Shown: positions 22,041 through 29,306 of the stretch, one piece after another
Numbering within the stretch: the first letter of the stretch is position 1
Layout: each line of letters starts with the position of its first letter
From: CAZKTO01 sp964555685
GTDB lineage: Bacteria > Chloroflexota > Dehalococcoidia > SHYB01
DNA: 32,388 nt
NCBI GenBank assembly: GCA_964555685.1
Contig: CAZKTO010000031.1
Location: forward strand, 1 to 32,388
Reading direction: 5' to 3'
Notes under the pieces: model-generated
The model's input: the letters and a program-made list of their open reading frames with translations, nothing else
What the model was told of the DNA's origin: nothing
The model's database searches: none
Program-made: the position numbers and the translations under genes

Positions 22041-24914
22041 CTACCGCGCGGGCCGGAGCGGCGCCTGGCTCAGCCATCGGACGATCTCGGGGCCAAGCTC
22101 CCGCGCCGGGGCCGCCTTCCGCGCGCACGGCGGGATCGAGTCCAGGAAGGCCGCGCCGTAGCCCTTGGACTGGACCCGGCGGTCCAGCAGCACCATCACC
22201 CCCCGGTCCGTCTTGCGCCGGATGAGGCGGCCGAAGCCCTGCTTGAAGCGCAGCACCGCCTGCGGGACCCCGTACTCGTTGAACGGGTCCTCGAACCGCT
22301 CCGAGCGCGCCGCGAAGACCGGGTCCGTGGGCACGCTGAAGGGGAGCCGGGTAATGATCAGGACGCTCAGCGCCTCCCCCGCGATGTCGACGCCCTCCCA
22401 GAAGCTGCCGGTGCCCAGCAGGAGCACGTTGGGCGTCCTGCGGAAGTGGTCGACCAGCTGCTGGGGCGAGCCGTCCGTCCCCTGGGCCATGACGGTGATG
22501 CCATCGGGGGCCAGGACCTCCTGGAGGCGCGTGCGGGCCGCCCGCAGGGCGGCCCAGCCGGTGAAGAGGGCCATGGTGCGGCCCCGGGCAGCGCGGGCCG
22601 CGTCCGCGATGACGCCGACCAGGGCCGCGTGATAGCCCGGACTGGTGGGCGGCGGGATGTCCGTGGGCAGGTAGACGAGAGCCAGGCGCGGGTAGTCGAA
22701 GGGCGAGCCCAGGACCAGCTCCTTCGCGTCGCCGAGCTGGAGCCGCTCCTTGATGAACTGAAGGTTGCCCTCGACGCTGAGGGTGGCGCCGGTCAGCACC
22801 ACGGCCTCCTTCTGGCTGAACAGGCGGCTATCGAGTGCCGGCCCCACGTGGAGCGGCGCCGCGTTGAGCCGGGCCGACCCGTCCTTGGGGACGATGCTGA
22901 TCCAGCAGACCTGGGCATCGTCGGGCGCGGCGATGGCAGAGCGCAAGGCGTCGCGGAGCTCAGCGCCCCGCTGCCTGGCGGCCTCGATGTCCAGGAGATA
23001 GCCCTCCCGGTCGGGTAGCTCGCCATCGGCGCACCGTCCGGCCACGCCGTGCATCCGCTCGAGCTGGCGCAGCATGCCCTCGAGGGCGATGTTCGCATCC
23101 TCCCACGCCGTCTCGATGCCCGACCACGCCGGCTGGACTCGCGCCGCCCTGGTCAGGCGGACCGTGGCGCCGTAGTCGGCCCCGCCCTCGCCGTGCTCGC
23201 CGGCGAAGTCGGCCAGCATCCGGAAGAGCCGCGTGACGGCCCCCCGGACCCCCTGGGCCTGGTCCTGGACCTGCTGGACGAGGCCCAGGAGATCGCCACG
23301 GCGGCCCTCGGAAACCAGGGCCGAGCGCGTCAGAGCCGCCAGCGGCGCGACGAGGCCCGCGCCCGCCGAGCCGGAGGCGCCGGTGACGCGGTCCAGGAAG
23401 GCGTCGGTCGCGTCCTCATCCACCGAGACGCCCCACTGGCCCGTGGCTACCTCCTCGAGGTTGTGGGCCTCATCGATGATGAGCCGCTGGTAGTCCGGCA
23501 GCAGGCCGCCTCGCGCGGCGTCCTGCGCCAGGAGCGCGTGGTTGACGACGACCAGGCGGGCGGACTCGGCGCGGCGGCGGGCCGTCTGATAGAAGCAGAG
23601 GCCCCGGCGGGCCAGGGGGCACGGGCCCGAATCGCCTCCGGCCTCCTGCGCCGAGAGACGCGCCCAGATCGGCGCCTCCTGGGCCGTCAGGCGGATCTCG
23701 CCCCGGTCGCCGGTGGCCGTCCGCTGGAGCCAGACCAGCACCTTGGCGAGGAGCCGCGCCTCGGCGGCCGAGAGGCGCTCGCTCCGCTTCAGCGCGGCGA
23801 ACCTCCGGAGGCAGAGGTAGTTGGCGCGGCCCTTGAGCACCGCGAAGCGCACGCCGGCGGCGGCGGGCCCGCCGCCCGCCTCGATGGCCCGCAGGGCGTC
23901 CGGAATATCCTTGCGTACCAGCTGCTCCTGGAGGTTGATGGTGTTCGTGGAGATGACCACCCGCCGGCCCTGGGCGCAGGCGTGGAGGGCCGCCGGCACC
24001 AGATAGGCCAGCGACTTCCCCGTGCCCGTTCCCGCCTCCACGATGAGGCGGCCGCCCTCGTCCAGGGTCTGCGCCACCGCCTGGGCCATCCGGGCCTGCT
24101 CCGGCCGGTGCTCGTAGCGGTGGAGCGTGCGCGAGAGGGACCCGCCCTCGCCGAGGATCCCGGCGACGGCCTCGGCGTCCAGGGCGCCCCCAGCCGCGGG
24201 GGTCTCGGGCGCCCCGTCCGTGCGCAAGCGGCCGGCCAGGGCGGGCAGGTCCAGGCCCTCCAGGCCCGGCTCGCCGGCCTCCAGGGCGTAGGGGGCGTCG
24301 CCCAGGACCTCCTGGAAGAGGGGGCGCAGCGGCCAGTCGCTCCGGTCGGCGATGCGGCGCATCTCCGCCCGGACGGGCGCGGGCAGCGCGCGCAGGAGGC
24401 TGACCAGCGAAAGGAAGACGGTCATGGCCGTCTCCGCGTCGCTCAGGGCGCGATGGGGACGCTCGTGGGGCAGGCCCAGGGCCTGGGCCACGCCGGCGAG
24501 GTTCAGGCGCGCCAGCTCGGGCAGCAGGACGGATGCCAGGTCGATAGTGTCATATTGGGGGCCGGGAGGCCGCAGCCCCGCCCGCTGGAGGAAGGCCAGG
24601 TCGAAGCTGATATTGTGACCCACGACGGGGTGCGCGCCCACGAACGCCTCCAGCCGGCCCGCCACCGACTCGAAGGTGGGCGCGACGCGCAGCTCGTCGG
24701 GGGTGATGCCCGTCAGCGACTGGACGAAGAGCGGCAGCGGCCGGCGCGGATTGACGAGCGTGTTAAACGTCTCGAGGATGGCGGGCCCACGGAACTTGAC
24801 GGCCGCGATCTCAATGATGGCGTCGCCGTCGGCGCTGAGACCCGTCGTCTCGAGGTCGAGGGCCACCCGCACGCGGTGGGGCGCGCCCTCGTCGCGCATC
24901 GAGGAGGCGTGCAC
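22041..24914 (-). CDS. DinG-family helicase fused to a DnaQ-like 3'-5' exonuclease
   Basis: A 957-aa two-part repair protein. Residues ~15-180 are a DEDDh exonuclease: VALDLETTGL, VVGHNISFDLAFL and HRALSDAETAM. The rest is an XPD/DinG superfamily-2 helicase with Walker A EAGTGTGKSLAYL (~295), the DEAH box LIIDEAHNLEEVA (~481) and motif VI QGFGRLIRRKTDRGVMVLLD near the C-terminus. The iron-sulfur region between motifs I and II shows YLCLRR and GPCPLARRGLC: three cysteines, not the usual four, so cluster binding is uncertain. This exonuclease-helicase fusion is known in many Gram-positive and Chloroflexota genomes. The longest frame starts with GTG 24914; ATG 24899 is an alternative, neither with a good Shine-Dalgarno. 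Confidence 0.92.
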   Translation of the reverse strand: MHASSMRDEGAPHRVRVALDLETTGLSADGDAIIEIAAVKFRGPAILETFNTLVNPRRPLPLFVQSLTGITPDELRVAPTFESVAGRLEAFVGAHPVVGHNISFDLAFLQRAGLRPPGPQYDTIDLASVLLPELARLNLAGVAQALGLPHERPHRALSDAETAMTVFLSLVSLLRALPAPVRAEMRRIADRSDWPLRPLFQEVLGDAPYALEAGEPGLEGLDLPALAGRLRTDGAPETPAAGGALDAEAVAGILGEGGSLSRTLHRYEHRPEQARMAQAVAQTLDEGGRLIVEAGTGTGKSLAYLVPAALHACAQGRRVVISTNTINLQEQLVRKDIPDALRAIEAGGGPAAAGVRFAVLKGRANYLCLRRFAALKRSERLSAAEARLLAKVLVWLQRTATGDRGEIRLTAQEAPIWARLSAQEAGGDSGPCPLARRGLCFYQTARRRAESARLVVVNHALLAQDAARGGLLPDYQRLIIDEAHNLEEVATGQWGVSVDEDATDAFLDRVTGASGSAGAGLVAPLAALTRSALVSEGRRGDLLGLVQQVQDQAQGVRGAVTRLFRMLADFAGEHGEGGADYGATVRLTRAARVQPAWSGIETAWEDANIALEGMLRQLERMHGVAGRCADGELPDREGYLLDIEAARQRGAELRDALRSAIAAPDDAQVCWISIVPKDGSARLNAAPLHVGPALDSRLFSQKEAVVLTGATLSVEGNLQFIKERLQLGDAKELVLGSPFDYPRLALVYLPTDIPPPTSPGYHAALVGVIADAARAARGRTMALFTGWAALRAARTRLQEVLAPDGITVMAQGTDGSPQQLVDHFRRTPNVLLLGTGSFWEGVDIAGEALSVLIITRLPFSVPTDPVFAARSERFEDPFNEYGVPQAVLRFKQGFGRLIRRKTDRGVMVLLDRRVQSKGYGAAFLDSIPPCARKAAPARELGPEIVRWLSQAPLRPAR

Positions 24915-24929
24915 GCGTCCTCGCGATTT

Positions 24930-25616
24930 CTAGTCGGGCAGGGCCCCGAAGGGCTGGGTGTGTCCCTGAAGCAGGCCGTCGGTGGCGTGGAAGCGGCCCG
25001 CCTTGAGCTCCTGGATGAACTCTTCGGCGGAGGTGATCTCGCGCTCGAAGACAGCGGCGCCGCAGCCGAGGCCATGGGTCGAGTGGGCGTCGCTACCGGC
25101 CACGCCGGGCTTGCCCAGCGCCCGGGCGGTGCGCAGGGCAAACTCGTTCTCCTTGAACGTGCAGGCGCCGTTGACCACCTCGATGGCGTCGGCCAGCTCG
25201 AAGACGGGGTGGGTGATGGCCTCCTCCAGCGTGCACGGGCCCTTGAAGAGGAGGGAGCGGTTCAGGGGCGGCCTCTCGAAGAAGCGCCGGAAGGGGTGGA
25301 CCGACACCATGAAGCCGCCCACCTCGTCCACGCACTTGCGCAGCGTATCGGCGCGGTGGATACCGCTGATGTAGCCCGGCAGGCCGAAGGCGATGATGTG
25401 GCCATACTCCGTGTCCACCTCCAGCGCCCGGATGAAGAGCAGGTCCCGGTGCTGGCTGGCGAACCGGTCGAAGTCCCACCGGTCCCAGCCGCCGCCGTGC
25501 TCCGTCAGGCAGACGCCGTTGAGGCCGATGCGCCGAGCCTCGGCCACCAGCTCGTCGGGCGTCAGGTTGCTATCGGGGCCGCCTTTGACCGTGTGGCAGT
25601 GCATGTCGATGATCAT
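24930..25616 (-). CDS. PHP-domain phosphoesterase
   Basis: A 228-aa metal-dependent phosphoesterase of the PHP family. Metal ligands are visible in DMHCHTV (D4, H6, H8), CLTEHGG, the conserved VHPFRR region and GSDAHS near the C-terminus. Stand-alone PHP proteins act on nucleotides, phosphorylated small molecules or DNA ends. ATG 25616 begins directly with the MIIDMHCH strand; the longer frame to 25688 lacks PHP-like sequence and lies over the promoter. It precedes the exonuclease-helicase by 15 bases, suggesting a nucleic-acid role, though this is inferred from context. Confidence 0.88.
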   Translation of the reverse strand: MIIDMHCHTVKGGPDSNLTPDELVAEARRIGLNGVCLTEHGGGWDRWDFDRFASQHRDLLFIRALEVDTEYGHIIAFGLPGYISGIHRADTLRKCVDEVGGFMVSVHPFRRFFERPPLNRSLLFKGPCTLEEAITHPVFELADAIEVVNGACTFKENEFALRTARALGKPGVAGSDAHSTHGLGCGAAVFEREITSAEEFIQELKAGRFHATDGLLQGHTQPFGALPD

Positions 25617-25658
25617 AAGAGAAAGGGTCGCTCCAGCCGCTCGCAGTCCATCCTGGGC

Positions 25659-25688
25659 ATTGTAGCGTGACGTGCGGGGGAGCGTCAA
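25659..25688 (-). promoter_or_regulatory. Sigma-70-type promoter for the PHP-dinG-ogg operon
   Basis: On the minus strand TTGACG (25683-25688) and TACAAT (25659-25664) are separated by 18 bases. Transcription would start near 25652, about 36 bases before the PHP ATG. Confidence 0.5.
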
Positions 25689-25821
25689 CGCTGTGTCAGG
25701 TTTGGGCAGGGTCTTTTAGTGTTCGTTGAAGGGACACCGGTTGAGGAGACGCAGTGGGTGAGCTGGGTGGCTGGCATGGCGCTACAGGACCGCAGCGGAG
25801 TTGGGGAGGTCACGGTTTGTT

Positions 25822-25870
25822 GTCATTCAGAGCCCCGGCACGTCTTCGTAACCGAGGCGAAGAATCCATC
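25822..25870 (+). repeat. Left terminal inverted repeat of the GIY-YIG element (49 bp)
   Basis: Runs from GTCATTCAGAGCCCC to GGCGAAGAATCCATC, with TCTTCG (25843-25848) facing CGAAGA (25858-25863) as an internal hairpin. On the minus strand it encodes the C-terminus of the nuclease. Confidence 0.75.
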
Positions 25871-26182
25871 CCTCTCCCCTTGCCAGTCGAACCAACCTTC
25901 GGCGAGATCCCTCCACTCGGGATTCTCCGATTGGATGAGCGCGACCTTCTTAGCCCGTGACCACCCTTTGATTTGCTTTTCGCGGGCGATGGCCGCGGTG
26001 ACGGCGTCCGTTTCCTCGAAGTGAACGAGACGATGGACGGCATACCGCTTGGTGAAGCCCTCGACTGTGCCGTCCCGGTGTTCCAGCAGGCGTCGTTCGA
26101 GATCGTTGGTCACCCCAACATAAAGTGTGCCATTGGGGCGACTGGAAAGGATGTAGACGTAGTAGGTGCGCTTCCTGTGCAT
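25823..26182 (-). CDS. GIY-YIG nuclease-superfamily protein (COG2827-like), 119 aa
   Basis: Small single-domain GIY-YIG endonuclease. The GIY strand is YYVYILSS (7-14) and the YIG strand LYVGVTNDLERRLLEHR (20-36), giving candidate catalytic Tyr21 and Arg30/31. EREKQ-type and asparagine positions are present in LVHFEETDAVTAAIAREKQIKGW (52-74) and NPEWRDL (87-93). This is the stand-alone UvrC-N-like type found in many bacteria, whose biological role is not established. Residues 105-119 and the TGA are encoded by the left terminal repeat of the surrounding element, so the protein carries a repeat-derived tail. ATG 26182 starts 23 bases inside the right repeat; no clear Shine-Dalgarno is seen. 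GC content is lower than in neighbours. Confidence 0.85.
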   Translation of the reverse strand: MHRKRTYYVYILSSRPNGTLYVGVTNDLERRLLEHRDGTVEGFTKRYAVHRLVHFEETDAVTAAIAREKQIKGWSRAKKVALIQSENPEWRDLAEGWFDWQGERDGFFASVTKTCRGSE

Positions 26183-26205
26183 TGCCGGTGAAGAATACCA
26201 GGAAA

Positions 26206-26255
26206 GATGGATTCTTCGCCTCGAATGCGAAGACGCCTTCGGGGCTCTGAATGAC
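26206..26255 (-). repeat. Right terminal inverted repeat of the GIY-YIG element (50 bp)
   Basis: Minus-strand copy of the left repeat, reading GTCATTCAGAGCCCC from 26255 and ending GGCGAAGAATCCATC at 26206. It ends about 20 bases before the possible ECF promoter of the sigma-factor gene. Confidence 0.75.
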
Positions 26256-26275
26256 CCTGAGGTTTGGCACGCTCC

Positions 26276-26310
26276 GGAAACCGGAAGCGACCTGGGCCGT
26301 CATGTATAAT
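26276..26310 (+). promoter_or_regulatory. Promoter region of the ECF sigma/anti-sigma pair
   Basis: GGAAAC (26276-26281), 17 bases, then GTC (26299-26301) resembles the ECF-sigma consensus (GGAAC, about 16-17 bases, GTC), which would allow autoregulation. A separate consensus TATAAT at 26305-26310 could serve a housekeeping sigma factor, though without a good -35. Confidence 0.45.
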
Positions 26311-26407
26311 CCGGCCACGGGCTCTCGGGCTCCCGCGACGGCGCGGCGCGAGACCCATCAATCCGTCGCGCGCTGACCGTTCGTATACCTTGAAGGGTGG
26401 GCCGGAC

Positions 26408-27010
26408 ATGGCCGAACGAGACCCAGCTTCGGGTGCTCTGGCGAACCTGACGGACGAGGAGCTCCTGGGGCTCATCGTCCGAGGCGATAAGGAGGCCCTG
26501 TCCGCCCTGTACGACCGCTACGCGCGCCAGGTCTACTCCCTGGCGCTGCGGATGGTCGAGAACCAGAGCCTTGCGGAGGAGGTGGCCCAGGACGTCTTCA
26601 TGACCGTCTGGACGCGCGGAGGGACCTACCGGAGCGAGCGGGGGCCGTTCTCAGCCTGGCTGCTGAGCGTCACCCACAACCGGTGCATCGACGAGCTGCG
26701 CAAGCGCCGCCGGCGAGCCAAGGTGCCGACCGTGGACATCGACGAGCTGCGCGTACAGCCGTCCACGGGCGCCGACGAGGTGCTCCAGGCCGTTCTCTCC
26801 ACGCTGGACCGGCAGTCCATCGCGGAGGCCATGCGGAACCTCCCCTCGGCCCAGAGGCAGGTCATCGTCATGGCCTACTTCCAGGGGCTGACCCAGTCCG
26901 AGATATCCGACGCCCTGAGCACGCCCCTGGGCACGGTGAAGACGCGCATGCGGCTGGGGCTCCAGAAGATGCGGGACCTGATGGCCAGCCCATGGAAGAC
27001 GGAATCATGA
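26408..27010 (+). CDS. ECF-type RNA polymerase sigma factor
   Basis: A 200-aa sigma-70 family factor with only regions 2 and 4. Region 2 runs from ALSALYDRYARQVYSLALRMV through AEEVAQDVFMTVWTRGGTYRSERGPFSAWLLSVTHNRCIDELRKRRRR. Region 4 contains the helix-turn-helix MRNLPSAQRQVIVMAYFQGLTQSEISDALSTPLGTVKTRMRLGLQKMRDLM. It resembles the SigK/ECF19-like groups usually paired with RskA-type anti-sigma factors. ATG 26408 follows a weak AAGGGTGGG. The next gene overlaps by four bases (ATGA) and encodes the matching anti-sigma protein. Confidence 0.92.
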   Translation: MAERDPASGALANLTDEELLGLIVRGDKEALSALYDRYARQVYSLALRMVENQSLAEEVAQDVFMTVWTRGGTYRSERGPFSAWLLSVTHNRCIDELRKRRRRAKVPTVDIDELRVQPSTGADEVLQAVLSTLDRQSIAEAMRNLPSAQRQVIVMAYFQGLTQSEISDALSTPLGTVKTRMRLGLQKMRDLMASPWKTES

Positions 27011-27870
27011 GGATGGACTGCCAGGAGGCTGGGGAGGCCCTGGCCTCCTACGCCCTGAACGCGCTGGCGGAGGAGGATGCGACCGCTCTGGAAGAGCACC
27101 TGGACGCCTGCCCGGCGTGCCGCCTGGCGCTCGAGCAGGACCAGAAGGTCGCCCAGCAGCTCGCCACGTCAGTGAACCTGGTGGACCCGCCCTCGAACCT
27201 CAAAGGCCGCCTGCTGGCGAAGGTGGACGCGTACCAGGCGGCCCAGCAGCGTCCCGCGGGCGAGGGCCAGCCGCCCCGGGCCACTCGTCTCGGGGGCGTC
27301 GCCCTGTGGCGCAACCCCTGGCGCGTCGCCTTCGTGGGGATCGCCGCCGTCGCCCTCTTCCTGCTGGCGTGGACCGTATATCAGGCGGCGCGCGTCAGCG
27401 ATCTCCAGGATGAGAACGCGCAGCTCGCCTCGGACATCCGGCGGCAGTGGGACGCCCTGGCCTTCGTGTCGGCTTCCAAGGTCCAGACGGTCAAGCTGGC
27501 CGCGACGGACGCGGCGCCCCAGGCGAAGGGGACCATCTTTATCGACCGGGACGATAACAAGGCGTTCGTCATGGCGAGCCACCTGCCGGCACCGGCCCCG
27601 GGCCAGGTCTACAAGCTGTGGATGTGGCGCACCGACCGGTCCCTGGTGGAGCTGGCCACCTTCCGCAGCGCCCCCAACGGCTACGGCATGTGGGCCATCC
27701 AGCCGGCCGAATCGCTGGAGGACGACGCCACCTGGCGGCTCACCCTCCAGCCCGCCGGCGGGGAGTCGAAGCCGGGCGGCCAGCCCATCCTCGACGGCCG
27801 CGCCGCCACCCCTGCCCCGCCGGACTCCAACACCGGCTCACGCCCGTCGGTCCCCGTCTGGGGTCAGTAG
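27007..27870 (+). CDS. Anti-sigma factor, zinc-finger (ZAS) plus RskA-like domain
   Basis: A 287-aa single-pass membrane protein that should hold the ECF sigma factor inactive. The cytoplasmic N-terminus has the ZAS motif HLDACPAC (H31, C35, C38). One membrane helix spans ~105-127 (WRVAFVGIAAVALFLLAWTVYQ), followed by a short coiled segment (VSDLQDENAQLASDI). The extracytoplasmic RskA-type domain follows (GTIFIDRDDNKAFVMASHLPAPAPGQVYKLWMWRTDRSLVELATF) with a Pro-rich tail. It is translationally coupled to the sigma gene. The signal it senses and the regulon are unknown. Confidence 0.9.
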   Translation: MRMDCQEAGEALASYALNALAEEDATALEEHLDACPACRLALEQDQKVAQQLATSVNLVDPPSNLKGRLLAKVDAYQAAQQRPAGEGQPPRATRLGGVALWRNPWRVAFVGIAAVALFLLAWTVYQAARVSDLQDENAQLASDIRRQWDALAFVSASKVQTVKLAATDAAPQAKGTIFIDRDDNKAFVMASHLPAPAPGQVYKLWMWRTDRSLVELATFRSAPNGYGMWAIQPAESLEDDATWRLTLQPAGGESKPGGQPILDGRAATPAPPDSNTGSRPSVPVWGQ

Positions 27871-27900
27871 ACGGCGTGCGGCGGACCGCTCCGTTTCGTA

Positions 27901-27909
27901 TGCTATACT
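27901..27909 (+). promoter_or_regulatory. Extended -10 promoter for purA
   Basis: TGCTATACT is an extended -10 (TGn plus TATACT, 27904-27909), about 53 bases before the purA ATG. No clear -35 is seen. Confidence 0.5.
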
Positions 27910-27961
27910 CCGCCGGGCCATCCGCGAGAGACGGGCCCTTCTGGACGCACTGGACCACACC

Positions 27962-29242
27962 ATGCCATCCGTCGTCGTCGTTGGCGCCCACTGGGGCGAC
28001 GAGGGCAAGGGGAAGATCGTCGACCTCCTGGCCCAGTCGGCCGATATGGTCGTCCGCTACTCGGGCGGCGACAACGCGGGCCACACCGTCATCAACCCCA
28101 TGGGGCAGTTCAGCCTGCACCTGGTGCCCTCGGGGATCTTCTGCCCCACCGCCATCTGCGTCATCGGCAACGGCATGGCCGTCAACCCCGAGACGCTGCT
28201 GAAAGAGATCGAATCCCTCTCGCGCCACGGCCTCGACCTGGGCCGCCTCCGCATCAGCGACAAGGCCCATCTCGTGCTCCCGTACCATCCGGTGCTGGAC
28301 GGGCTGGAGGAGGCGGCGCGGGGCGATGAGGCCATCGGCACGACGAAGCGCGGCATCGGCCCCGCCTACGCCGACAAGGCGGCCCGCATCGGCATCCGGG
28401 CGGGCGACCTGCTCGACAAGGACGATCTGGCGGCGCGCCTGGGCCAGGCCATCGAGTCCAAGAACCGCTCCATGCGGGCCTATGGCGCCGCGCCTCTCTC
28501 CTTCGACGATCTCTTCGCCCGGTGCCTCCACTACGGCGAGCGTCTGGCGCCCTACATCCGCTCCACCGAGACGCTGGTGAACGAGGCGCTGGACCAGGGC
28601 AAGCGGGTGATCTTCGAGGGAGCGCAGGGCACGCTGCTGGACGTGGAGTTCGGCACCTACCCCTTCGTGACCTCGTCGAGCACGACGGCCGCGGGGGTCT
28701 ATGCTGGGGCCGGCCTGCGCCCGCGGGCGCTAGACACGGTGCTGGGCGTGTTCAAGGCGTACACGACGCGCGTCGGCGCGGGGCCCATGCCCACGGAGCT
28801 CCTGGACGAGACGGGCGAGCTCATCCGCAAGCGCGCTCACGAGTTCGGGACGACGACGGGCCGCCCCCGCCGCGTCGGCTGGTTCGACGCCGTGGCCGGC
28901 CGCTACAGCGTCCGCATCAACGGCATGAACTCCGGCGCCCTCACCCGCCTGGACGTGCTGGACGACTTCGACACCATCAAGGTCTGCACAGCCTACGTGC
29001 TGGACGGGGAGCGGATCGATACGCTGCCGCCCAATCCGGTGCTGCTGCAGCGCTGCAAGCCCGTCTACGAGGAGATCAAGGGCTGGAACCGGCCAACGCC
29101 TCACCTGCGCCGGTTCGAGGAGTTGCCCACGCAGGCCCGCCGGTACATCAGCCGGCTCGAGGATCTGGTGGGCTGCCCCATGCACATGATCTCCGTGGGC
29201 CCCCGCCGCGACGAGACGATCTGCGTCAAGGCGCTCCTCTAA
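27962..29242 (+). CDS. purA: Adenylosuccinate synthetase
   Basis: Catalyses the GTP-dependent joining of IMP and aspartate, the first step from IMP to AMP; cytoplasmic, 426 aa, the normal length. Motifs are GAHWGDEGKGKIVDLLAQ (8-25) with catalytic Asp13, SGGDNAGHTV with the catalytic His, GTTKRGIGPAYADKAAR, EGAQGTLLDVEFGTYPFVTSSSTTAAG, and the GTP/IMP-binding TTTGRPRRVGWFD. ATG 27962 is the first in frame with family similarity; the longer frame lies over the anti-sigma gene. It has its own extended -10 promoter and is followed by a very stable hairpin before convergent dapA. Confidence 0.97.
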   Translation: MPSVVVVGAHWGDEGKGKIVDLLAQSADMVVRYSGGDNAGHTVINPMGQFSLHLVPSGIFCPTAICVIGNGMAVNPETLLKEIESLSRHGLDLGRLRISDKAHLVLPYHPVLDGLEEAARGDEAIGTTKRGIGPAYADKAARIGIRAGDLLDKDDLAARLGQAIESKNRSMRAYGAAPLSFDDLFARCLHYGERLAPYIRSTETLVNEALDQGKRVIFEGAQGTLLDVEFGTYPFVTSSSTTAAGVYAGAGLRPRALDTVLGVFKAYTTRVGAGPMPTELLDETGELIRKRAHEFGTTTGRPRRVGWFDAVAGRYSVRINGMNSGALTRLDVLDDFDTIKVCTAYVLDGERIDTLPPNPVLLQRCKPVYEEIKGWNRPTPHLRRFEELPTQARRYISRLEDLVGCPMHMISVGPRRDETICVKALL

Positions 29243-29246
29243 GGCG

Positions 29247-29296
29247 CCCTCCCCCCTGCCCCCTCTCCGACCCGGAGAGGGGGCAGGGGGAGAGGG
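29247..29296. terminator. Long bidirectional hairpin between purA and dapA
   Basis: Bases 29252-29268 pair without a break with 29274-29290 (17 bp, loop GACCC). After one bulged A (29291), five more pairs form (29247-29251 with 29292-29296), making 22 bp. It fills the gap between the convergent stops of purA and dapA. The sequence style (CCCCTCTCC/GGAGAGGGG) suggests a dispersed hairpin repeat. Confidence 0.7.
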
Positions 29297-29306
29297 TTGT
29301 CGGGCG

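Larger units (their letters stand above)
25822..26255 (-). mobile_element. Putative GIY-YIG nuclease repeat element, 434 bp
   Basis: Two copies of a ~50-bp repeat in inverted orientation (25822-25870 and 26206-26255) bracket a single GIY-YIG nuclease gene. Outer ends GTCATTCAGAGCCCC (15 bp) and inner ends GGCGAAGAATCCATC plus three preceding bases (18 bp) match perfectly; the centres have drifted by one indel and several changes. Each copy holds a 6-bp hairpin, TCTTCG/CGAAGA. The left copy supplies the gene's last 15 codons and stop. No clear target duplication was found. A repeat with the same first 7-11 bases stands at 29-78. Mobility is inferred, not shown. Confidence 0.6.

Noticed and set aside
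23049..25670. 873-codon plus-strand frame over the helicase and PHP genes
   Set aside because: Shadow of two genes with clear motifs on the minus strand.
25814..26266. GGTTTG at 25814-25819 and 26261-26266 as a target-site duplication of the GIY-YIG element
   Set aside because: The copies are at unequal distances from the repeat ends (2 and 5 bases), and six bases match easily by chance.
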